Source of the DNA: Gemmatimonas phototrophica
GTDB taxonomy: Bacteria > Gemmatimonadota > Gemmatimonadetes > Gemmatimonadales > Gemmatimonadaceae
Length of the DNA: 9,341 nt
NCBI GenBank assembly: GCA_945870175.1
Contig: CAMBRJ010000076.1
Coordinates: 1-9,341, forward strand
Direction of reading: 5' to 3'
Shown: piece after piece, positions 1 through 4,832 of the stretch
How the letters are laid out: every line of letters starts with the position of its first letter
Position numbering within the stretch: position 1 is the stretch's first letter
Position numbers and translations under genes: made by a program
The notes under the pieces: generated by a model
What the model was told of the DNA's origin: nothing
What the model saw: the letters and a program-made list of their open reading frames with translations, nothing else
Database searches by the model: none

Positions 1-945
1 GAACTCGATCGGGTCTTCGATGGTGATGATGTGATCGTGCCGCGAGCGGTTCACCAGATCGACCAGCGCGCAGAGCGTGGTCGATTTGCCCGATCCGGTG
101 GGGCCGGTCACGAGCACGAGCCCTTTGGTGAGCGCGCACAGCTGCTGCACTTCGGGGGTGAGGCCCATCTGCTCCACGGTGACCGTGTTGCTGGAGATGG
201 TGCGAACCACGGCGGCCACGCCGTTCCGGTCGCGTAGCACGTTCACGCGGAAGCGCGACACCCCGGCGATCTCGTGCGCGAAGTCGGTGTCCCAGTGCTC
301 GTCGAACTCGGCTTTATTCTTGGCGGGCATGATCGAGCGCACCATGCGCGAGACCGACGTATCGTCGAGGGCCGGCTGATCCTCGAGACGAATCAGGTCG
401 CCGCCGAGACGAAGAATGGGCGGCTCTCCTACCCGCAGGTGCAGATCGGCCGCGCCACGGCGCACCTGTTCAAGCAGCAGCACCTCGAAGCGCTCCCGGG
501 CCAGGGCGCTGTCGGCGGCATCTTCGAAGGGCACGTCGGTGGCGCGATACCGCCGGAGGGCCGGCGCGGCCTCCGGCGCTGGCGTCGGCGCGGCCTCCGG
601 CGCGGCCTCCGGCGCGGCCTCCGGCGCCGCCACGGCGGCTCGCTCGACGAATTTCCGTACGATGAGTCGCGTGTGCACGGCGCTGCCGTCTTGCTCCACG
701 AGCCACTGGCGGTCGTTCCACGTGTAGAGAAACCGGATACCGCGGCCGATGGCGACCGCCGCCTTCTGGTCCGCCTCGGCCATCTCGCCCACGAGCGCGA
801 GCACCTGCTTGCTCGACAGCACCTGCTGGCTGATCGCCTGCGGTCCCGTTGGAGTGAGGCAACGGATCGGGGCGTCGGCTTCGAGAATGATCTGGCTGGC
901 GGCGCCAGACTCGAGGCGCGCCAACACACGGTCTAATTGCGGCAC
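1..945 (-). CDS. PilT-like type IV pilus retraction ATPase, C-terminus beyond window
   Basis: This is a hexameric secretion-type ATPase of the PilT family, expected at the inner-membrane base of type IV pili, where it would drive pilus retraction. The 315 visible residues show a PilT N-terminal domain with the hallmark stretch AADLHLRVGEPPILRLGG near residues 165-182, followed by the start of the ATPase core. The Walker A motif GPTGSGKST is at 281-289, and the Asp-box segment begins with HDHIITIEDPIEF at the window edge; Walker B and the His box lie outside. Residues 1-105 are an extra domain joined by a Pro/Ala/Glu linker (about 106-130), whereas usual PilT starts directly with the second domain. 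The frame is open up to a TGA at 1033-1035. The only good start is GTG at 945, with AGGG ten bases upstream (956-959). A PilU or GspE-like relative is possible, but the ADLHL signature favours PilT. Confidence 0.88.
   Translation of the reverse strand, partial: MPQLDRVLARLESGAASQIILEADAPIRCLTPTGPQAISQQVLSSKQVLALVGEMAEADQKAAVAIGRGIRFLYTWNDRQWLVEQDGSAVHTRLIVRKFVERAAVAAPEAAPEAAPEAAPTPAPEAAPALRRYRATDVPFEDAADSALARERFEVLLLEQVRRGAADLHLRVGEPPILRLGGDLIRLEDQPALDDTSVSRMVRSIMPAKNKAEFDEHWDTDFAHEIAGVSRFRVNVLRDRNGVAAVVRTISSNTVTVEQMGLTPEVQQLCALTKGLVLVTGPTGSGKSTTLCALVDLVNRSRHDHIITIEDPIEF
566..625 (-). repeat. 12-bp tandem repeat coding a Pro-Glu-Ala-Ala linker
   Basis: Five 12-bp units follow one another. 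Four are exactly GCGGCCTCCGGC on the plus strand (566-577, 590-601, 602-613, 614-625); one (578-589) has diverged. In the PilT-like reading frame they encode PEAA units around residues 108-127, a flexible linker between two globular domains. The unit length is a multiple of three, so gain or loss of units changes linker length without breaking the frame. Confidence 0.85.
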
Positions 946-1197
946 GATGTCACTGCCCTGGAAGACGTGTGGGATCTGCAGCCAAGGCCATGTTCTACTG
1001 CTGGCACGTCTGCGCTCTGCGGCATGGACGATTCAGCGCGTCGACGGGACACATGCTGCTTTGGCCGGCCGGCGTTGCGCGTTCGTTGCGTGACCGACGC
1101 CGCCCCGCGACGTGATCGTCGGGAGACCGTCGAGTTTGTCAACGACACTTTACGACGAGCCACTCGGACACCGCCACGACAACGCCACTGGAGCGAC
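946..1197. promoter_or_regulatory. Divergent intergenic region between the PilT-like gene and the DUF4184 gene
   Basis: These 252 bases separate two divergent start codons and must carry at least part of the promoters for both genes. An open frame continues upstream of the DUF4184 start to 937, but its translation is Arg/Cys/His-rich with no domain-like character, so I treat it as non-coding. A TTGTCA hexamer at 1136-1141 could be a -35 element for the plus-strand gene, but no convincing -10 follows. I see no RNA gene or clear operator. Confidence 0.4.
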
Positions 1198-2025
1198 ATG
1201 CCCGCCACACTCCTGTCTCATCAGGCGCTCGTACTCCCGCTGAAGCTCCGCTGGCCTGCGCGGTTCTCCGGCATTGCGCTTTGTATCGGGAGTATGGCTC
1301 CGGACCTGGAGTTCATCGGCCGCCTGCACGACGACTGGCTGCTCAGTCACACGGTGTCGGCGCAATTCTGGTTTACGGTTCCGTTGACCGCGCTGTTGGT
1401 GTGGGTCACGACCGTGCTGCTGATTCCCGCGTTGCTGCCGTACGTCCCGGATCACGCCTGGTGGCGGCCGCATGATCTGGCGGCGATTCGCCCGCCGCAG
1501 ACGCTGCGCGCATGGGGACGCGTGGCGGTGTCGGCGTGGGTGGGCGGCATGTCCCATGTGTTGTTGGACGGCGTGACGCACGGCAATCACTCGGGATGGC
1601 TGGTCCCCTGGTTCCCGATCCTGCGCACGCCTGTTCCACATTTTGGCGGGACGGTGCCGCTGCACGACGCGCTGCAGCTGTGGTGCACCGTCATCTTCGC
1701 GGTGGTGACGCTCGTGCTCTGGCGACGCATCGTGCGCCAACGGGCCGTGTGGCAGTGGCGCGGCATTGGTCAGTCTGGCGGAGCGCACACCGCCGAACAC
1801 CGCCTCCCCCGCATGCCGCGGCACCACGGCCTGCTGATTGCCCGACTGATTCTCGTCGTGGCGATGCTCGGCGCGGCGGCGGGGCGCACGTTGCGGGAGG
1901 GAGAGAGCCGGAAGACGGCACTGGCCGGGACGGTGTTTGGGGCGATCACCTTTTCGGTCGGCGGAGCGGTGCTGCTGGCGCTGGGCCTCCGACTGAACCG
2001 TGTGCGGACGGTCGCCGAGGCCTAA
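1198..2025 (+). CDS. DUF4184 family integral membrane protein
   Basis: The 275-residue product is a multi-pass membrane protein of the DUF4184 family, whose function is unknown. Family-like features are the N-terminal segment with LSHQALVLPL (His8), the conserved-looking GSMAPDLEF (residues 31-39, Asp36), SHT (His51), and a central GGMSHVLLDGVTHGN with His120, Asp124 and His128. Recurrent His and Asp residues of this kind in a membrane setting suggest metal binding, as in the YbcI/YdjM-like membrane hydrolase group, but that is inference. Hydrophobic segments lie near 60-85, 110-125, 165-185, 220-240 and 245-265. I chose ATG 1198 because GGAG sits four bases upstream (1190-1193) and the family begins with this MPxTLSHxAxVLPL-type N-terminus; the open frame extends back to 937. 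It is convergent with the TPR gene, and the island at 2020-4083 begins at its stop codon. Confidence 0.85.
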   Translation: MPATLLSHQALVLPLKLRWPARFSGIALCIGSMAPDLEFIGRLHDDWLLSHTVSAQFWFTVPLTALLVWVTTVLLIPALLPYVPDHAWWRPHDLAAIRPPQTLRAWGRVAVSAWVGGMSHVLLDGVTHGNHSGWLVPWFPILRTPVPHFGGTVPLHDALQLWCTVIFAVVTLVLWRRIVRQRAVWQWRGIGQSGGAHTAEHRLPRMPRHHGLLIARLILVVAMLGAAAGRTLREGESRKTALAGTVFGAITFSVGGAVLLALGLRLNRVRTVAEA

Positions 2026-2033
2026 CGACAGTT
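2020..2033. repeat. Left copy of a 14-bp direct repeat flanking the accessory island
   Basis: GCCTAACGACAGTT here is identical to 4070-4083. It includes the TAA stop of the DUF4184 gene. If the cassette at 2032-3502 is removed, the left copy reads GCCTAACGACAGTTCT and the match with the right copy extends to 16 bases. The right copy is the coding 3' end of the TPR gene, so the left copy looks like a duplication made when the island entered between two convergent genes. Confidence 0.9.
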
Positions 2034-2109
2034 AGACATGCACGAACAGCGATCCCTCATGATCCCGCCGATTGACCTTGCGCGCCTCTCCCTACCCCCG
2101 AGCTTCGCT

Positions 2110-2649
2110 ATGTCGCTCTGTCACAGACTTCTCGCAGCGGGGACCCGATGCCGCCGTTGCATCGTTTCCATCGGCTTGGCGTCGCTCACGCTCGCCGGAT
2201 GCGGCGACTTCACGAGTGCGCCAAGCGCGTTGACTGACAATCTCCGGCCAAGGTTCGTCGGCGGAGACTCCTGCGAAAACGAACCGACCTTGGAGGCAAG
2301 GATGTACTGCACCGCTGAACGATACCTGGATTCCGCCGACTGGTTCTGTCAGGAGTATGGGTATACTCTCTGGTCACATCTCGAAAGCGACCTCGTACAG
2401 TACTCGAACAACGCCTTTGCCGGTCCGAACGGCCAGCTCGCGCTGGGCACCTCAAATTAGGGCGATGGCTATATTTGGGTATCGAGATCAACTGACCTTC
2501 CCTATCCGGCACCTCAGATCAACGGCTTCAACCGGTCATGGGGAGAAATGACGAGAAGCGCGATCCACGAAAGCGTGCACCTCGTCCTTGGGACCGGCAA
2601 CGAATTGCTCGTAGAGTCTGAAGTGTCCTATTGCGGGACTCCCCAATGA
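2110..2649 (+). pseudogene. Exported lipoprotein with HExxH metallopeptidase motif, interrupted by in-frame TAG
   Basis: From ATG 2110 the product has a lipoprotein signal peptide: Arg-rich n-region, hydrophobic CIVSIGLASLTLAG, and lipobox LAGC with Cys31. The mature part is Cys-containing. An amber codon at 2458-2460 (codon 117) stops translation, but the same frame continues with protein-like sequence to TGA at 2647-2649. That distal part contains AIHESVHLVLG, an HExxH zinc-binding motif (His153, Glu154, His157 by read-through numbering); Glu169 or Glu171 in the following segment could be a third ligand. I do not recognise the family. The downstream gene overlaps the distal TGA, supporting 2649 as the ancestral end. 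The frame is also open from ATG 2038, directly after the GTTAGAC core, but that would put 54 residues before the lipid Cys. A sequencing error or true amber read-through cannot be excluded. Confidence 0.7.
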
Positions 2650-3344
2650 CGTCCGCGACCGTCGCATACTCAATCCTCGGACGATGCGCTCTATGGACCA
2701 TACTGGTCTGTGGCTCAACCGCCGGCCTCGGCGCGCAGATGCCATCGTCTCGGGATGTGGACTCGGTTGTCGCGCGGGCCGCTTCGGCACTGGAGAAAGA
2801 GCTTTCGCCACTTTCTGGCCGGAAGTATGTCCGAGCCTCTGAGTTCTGCAATGCCGGCCCGGTGCAGTTCGTCTGCGATCTCGACCGTCCGGTTTCCAAT
2901 GCCAAAAAGCGCGTGCTCGACTCCCTCTTCGCCCGTACCTTTGGACCCAGCGTCCCGAGCGCGCCAAGTCAGGAAACACTGCTATCAGCCCGTGCGGACG
3001 CCCGCAGGCAAGCGGATGCGGACGCCTTGCGGCAAGTGCCGACGAACACTTCAAAGCCACCGGTCGTCGTATCGCGCGAAAGTGCCCGCGCCGCGTATGA
3101 ATCGAAGTGTGGCGCGCCCGAACGGTGGTTCGTCATTGCTGAACTGTTGCAGGTCAGCGCACGGACTGATTCCGTACTCGTGAACATGAGCGTCACCCAA
3201 ATGGGGCCACTCGCTGGGTGTGGCGGTGGAGCCCAAATGTGGCGGATCATTGCGATCCGCCGACAAGAAGGTTTCGTCCTCGGTCCGCTTATACGTGGCG
3301 GACACTGGGAGCTGGCGTTCGAAATACCAAAGAGGACGCCCTAA
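2646..3344 (+). CDS. Secreted protein of unknown function
   Basis: The 232-residue product begins with a Sec-type signal peptide: a short n-region ending in Arg, hydrophobic CALWTILVCGSTAGLGA, and probable cleavage after LGA, near residue 30. The mature protein has an amphipathic, Ala/Arg/Glu-rich stretch (about 40-140). Its C-terminal half has alternating hydrophobic residues suggesting beta structure, including a glycine-rich turn GCGGG and an RWFVIAELLQV strand-like segment. I recognise no family. I chose ATG 2646 because it overlaps the TGA of the preceding gene (ATGA), indicating translational coupling; an upstream ATG at 2631 in the same frame is less attractive. Both genes lie in the putative cassette and both products are exported, so they may act together at the cell envelope or outside the cell. 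That link is inferred from coupling only. Confidence 0.75.
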   Translation: MTSATVAYSILGRCALWTILVCGSTAGLGAQMPSSRDVDSVVARAASALEKELSPLSGRKYVRASEFCNAGPVQFVCDLDRPVSNAKKRVLDSLFARTFGPSVPSAPSQETLLSARADARRQADADALRQVPTNTSKPPVVVSRESARAAYESKCGAPERWFVIAELLQVSARTDSVLVNMSVTQMGPLAGCGGGAQMWRIIAIRRQEGFVLGPLIRGGHWELAFEIPKRTP

Positions 3345-3417
3345 GCTGACACCTAAGCTGGCGTCCCCTCAATTCGGTTCTGTTAGCTCCCCAACGCTCA
3401 TAGCTCTGCTCATTGAG

Positions 3418-3508
3418 GTCTAACTGTGGGTTGCAGCAGACGAGGCAGCCAATGATTGCGGCTTCGCCGCACCATGATATGCCTCGCTGCTGAACCCTTG
3501 CGTTCTGC
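3418..3508 (+). repeat. attC-like recombination site
   Basis: The site has the parts of an integron attC. The R'' box is GTCTAAC (3418-3424), followed by an unpaired spacer (3425-3427). The left arm is 3428-3447 and the right arm 3480-3497, pairing as 5+6+7 base pairs: GGGTT/AACCC, CAGCAG/CTGCTG, CGAGGCA/TGCCTCG. Two unpaired extra bases (g 3433, a 3440) sit six bases apart on the left arm only, matching the extrahelical-base layout of classical attC sites such as that of aadA cassettes. Spacer TTGC (3498-3501) precedes the GTT of the right box (3502-3508). The 32-base apical part contains a small GCGGC/GCCGC hairpin (3458-3470). The right box GTTCTGC departs from GTTRRRY, as expected if those bases come from a non-attC target. 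Confidence 0.65.
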
Positions 3509-3574
3509 AGCGGGTGCGCACACGAAACGCCAGCGCAGCGAGCTACCGAGTACGCCCGACTGCAGCGAGCATCG

Positions 3575-3825
3575 CTATGCGACGATGCGATCGTACTCCG
3601 CGTGACTGCCAATCCAGAACCAGAGGACTCCATCCGGCGCGTCCACTGCGAGGGCGCGATAGTGGGCACCCACACGCACAGAGTGGAACCGACTGATGCG
3701 CTTGAAACGCAGCGACGGGTGCCGCGGATTCTCCTTCAGTAGCGCGGCTTGTCCGCCAGTGCACGCACATCAGCCGGCAGCGCGTCATAGCACGTCCAGA
3801 ACGCGGGCGAGGCGTGATGGGTCAC
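3575..3825 (-). pseudogene. RelE/ParE-type toxin, frameshifted
   Basis: From GTG 3825, which overlaps the antitoxin TGA (GTGA), the frame reads THHASPAFWTCYDALPADV and continues to ADK. It then runs into a stop at 3736-3738. Shifting frame at 3746-3750 restores ALLKENPRHPSLRFKRI, then RFHSVRVGAHYRALAVD and VLWFWIGSHAEYDRIVA, ending at TAG 3577-3575. The joined product, about 83 residues, has the pattern of a small RelE/ParE-superfamily toxin usually encoded directly after this antitoxin type: FW.CY.ALP near the start, RHPSL in the middle, and WFWIGSHAEYD at the C-terminus. The net loss is one base, or four if the family's usual two residues stood there. Such toxins act on translation or gyrase; which applies here cannot be told. 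A sequencing error could mimic this lesion. Confidence 0.75.
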
Positions 3826-4022
3826 AGCGTGCGTGAGCGCCCAGCAGCGTGATCGGAGAGAGCGGCATCCGCACGTGCATCCAGCCGCCCTGCGGTGGCG
3901 TCCGCCTCGAACTGCTGATCCCACGCCGCGGCGTCGAAGTCGCTGAACCACGCGCGAAAACTCGCCAACTCGCGCTCTGAAAGCCGGCGAACGTCCTGCT
4001 CAATTTGCTCTACCTTCGTCAT
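3822..4022 (-). CDS. Antitoxin of a RelE/ParE-type toxin-antitoxin system
   Basis: This 66-residue acidic protein would neutralise the small toxin encoded immediately downstream. The N-terminal part, VEQIEQDVRRLSERELASF, forms a predicted helix. It is followed by RAWFSDFDAAAWDQQFEAD and a C-terminal AGRLDARADAALSDH with a short basic tail, a layout I recognise from many short antitoxins paired with this toxin family. A good ribosome-binding site, GGAGG, lies seven bases upstream of the ATG (4034-4030). The gene appears intact, whereas the toxin is frameshifted. Genes of this type usually repress their own promoter, and the 47 bases between the start and the GTTAGGC core (4070-4076) would hold that promoter. 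The toxin-family assignment comes from the neighbour; the antitoxin alone is less diagnostic. Confidence 0.8.
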   Translation of the reverse strand: MTKVEQIEQDVRRLSERELASFRAWFSDFDAAAWDQQFEADATAGRLDARADAALSDHAAGRSRTL

Positions 4023-4069
4023 GGCGCTACCTCCGGTTACCTGAACAATAATCGAAGCCAGATTCGTTC

Positions 4070-4083
4070 GCCTAACGACAGTT
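4070..4083. repeat. Right copy of the 14-bp direct repeat flanking the accessory island
   Basis: GCCTAACGACAGTT here matches 2020-2033. It spans the last codons and TAG stop of the TPR gene on the minus strand (Asn, Cys, Arg, stop), which marks it as the native copy. On the minus strand it contains GTTAGGC (4076-4070), a perfect integron-type core sequence. Confidence 0.9.
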
Positions 4084-4830
4084 CTTGGTCACCGTGCCGG
4101 CGGCTGTTTTGTCGCCGCGGTTCGCGGCCTCGGTCAGATCGGCACAGGCCCCGGCCGTGTTCCGCAGTGCCACTCTCGCCATCGCTCGCAGCGTGTACAC
4201 CTCGGGTCCAGGCATCCGCCGTTCAATCGCCGCCGTGAAGTCCTTCTCGGCGTCGGCGTCGCGCCCCAATATCCCCGCGGCGCGTCCGCGCAGCATCCAC
4301 CCTTGGGCGGCGTCGGGCACGGCGCGCACGTACGTGTCGAAGCGTGCCCACGCCTTGGCGCCATCGTCGTTCATCAGGTGGGAGATCCCTTCCACGAGGT
4401 CGAGTTGCGGATCGTTCATGCCGAGGGCGCGGGCGCTGTCGACGTCAGCGAACGCCGCGTTGATGTTGCCGAGACGCTGCTGCACGATCGCCCGGCCACC
4501 GTAGGCGGCGGCAAAGCGACGGTCCACGGCAAGTGCCAGGGTGTAGTCCGCCAGTGCTTTGTCGAACTGCGCGAGCTCACGATGGGCCCGACCTCGCTGC
4601 TGTAGTCGAGTGGCGTCACGGGGCGTCACCGTCAGGGCGCTGTCGAGCAGGCGCACCGCGTCGCGCCACTGGCTGGCGGCGAGGGCGCGGTCGATGGCCG
4701 TCGCGGCAGGCGCCGCCTGCGCTTGCGCCGGACGCGGCGCGAGCGAGACCAGCGCTCCGAGAAGGATGGCCGCCCGTACGCGGCGCCCCGTCATCTGCAT
4801 TCGCATCTGCATTCGCATCCGCATCTGCAT
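4072..4830 (-). CDS. Exported tetratricopeptide-repeat protein
   Basis: The product is up to 252 residues. After a run of in-frame Met codons, residues 13-38 form a signal peptide (basic TGRRVR, hydrophobic AAILLGALVSLA, AQA cleavage near 36). The mature protein is built of TPR-like helical hairpins, best seen in QWRDAVRLLDSALTVTPRDA (about 54-73) and RLQQRGRAHRELAQFDKALA, continuing to about 240. It ends with a pattern common in TPR proteins, CADLTEAANRGD followed by a final Cys; the two Cys could form a disulphide outside the cytoplasm. TPR proteins mediate protein contacts, and the partner is unknown. AGGA (4843-4840) nine bases before ATG 4830 supports the outermost start, though any of seven ATGs could be used. 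It follows the MFS stop by two bases, so it is the last gene of the operon. Its stop lies inside the right direct repeat. Confidence 0.85.
   Translation of the reverse strand: MQMRMRMQMRMQMTGRRVRAAILLGALVSLAPRPAQAQAAPAATAIDRALAASQWRDAVRLLDSALTVTPRDATRLQQRGRAHRELAQFDKALADYTLALAVDRRFAAAYGGRAIVQQRLGNINAAFADVDSARALGMNDPQLDLVEGISHLMNDDGAKAWARFDTYVRAVPDAAQGWMLRGRAAGILGRDADAEKDFTAAIERRMPGPEVYTLRAMARVALRNTAGACADLTEAANRGDKTAAGTVTKNCR
4792..4830 (-). repeat. Hexanucleotide tandem repeat giving seven in-frame start codons
   Basis: ATG occurs every six bases at 4830, 4824, 4818, 4812, 4806, 4800 and 4794, separated by CAG, CGG or CGA, giving a Met-Gln/Met-Arg run at the N-terminus of the TPR protein. 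Gain or loss of units keeps the frame but changes the number of possible starts and the distance to the ribosome-binding site and to the upstream stop. Confidence 0.9.
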
Positions 4831-4832
4831 CG

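Larger units (their letters stand above)
2032..3502 (+). mobile_element. Putative integron gene cassette with two genes and a terminal attC
   Basis: The segment has the layout of an integron cassette. It starts inside a perfect core site GTTAGAC (2031-2037, matching GTTRRRY), carries two same-strand, translationally coupled genes, and ends in an attC-like structure at 3418-3508. The cassette's own R'' box GTCTAAC (3418-3424) is the exact reverse complement of the GTTAGAC at its left end. Closing the element into a circle at G|TT (2031/2032 with 3502/3503) would therefore give an attC whose outer boxes pair 7 of 7. In the present linear form the right box is GTTCTGC, whose last four bases would belong to the flanking target. 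Its GC content is visibly lower than the flanks. No integron integrase or attI is in the window. Confidence 0.62.
3503..4075 (-). mobile_element. Putative second, older cassette carrying a decayed toxin-antitoxin pair
   Basis: Read on the minus strand, a perfect core site GTTAGGC (4076-4070) lies 47 bases before the antitoxin start. The same GTTAGGC occurs at 2026-2020, beyond the plus-strand cassette. Between the toxin stop and that point lies an inverted repeat with one bulged base: CTGCAG and CGGG at 3505-3514 pair with CCCG, unpaired a, CTGCAG at 3555-3565. A degenerate R''-like box GCATAGC (3580-3574) overlaps the toxin stop. Together these resemble an eroded attC whose outer end was separated when the plus-strand cassette inserted. 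The match is weaker than for 3418-3508, so another kind of 14-16 bp target duplication remains possible. Confidence 0.38.

Noticed and set aside
429..929. 166-residue minus-strand frame inside the PilT-like gene
   Set aside because: It is an arginine/serine-rich frame-shifted shadow of the PilT-like coding frame, which carries recognisable motifs.
937..1197. N-terminal extension of the DUF4184 protein from 937
   Set aside because: The translation is Arg/Cys-rich with no membrane or domain character. ATG 1198 has GGAG upstream and matches the family N-terminus.
3340..3364. Short direct repeat CCTAAGCTG downstream of the second cassette gene
   Set aside because: There are two 9-base copies only, without further structure, so chance or local slippage suffices.
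3428..3497. Factor-independent terminator
   Set aside because: The stem is long and bulged with a 32-base apical region and has no following T run. The flanking GTCTAAC and GTT boxes fit attC better.
2020..4083. Transposon with a target-site duplication
   Set aside because: There is no transposase and no terminal inverted repeats next to the 14-bp repeats. Core-site and attC-like features explain more, although a duplication by another mechanism is not excluded for the outer segment.
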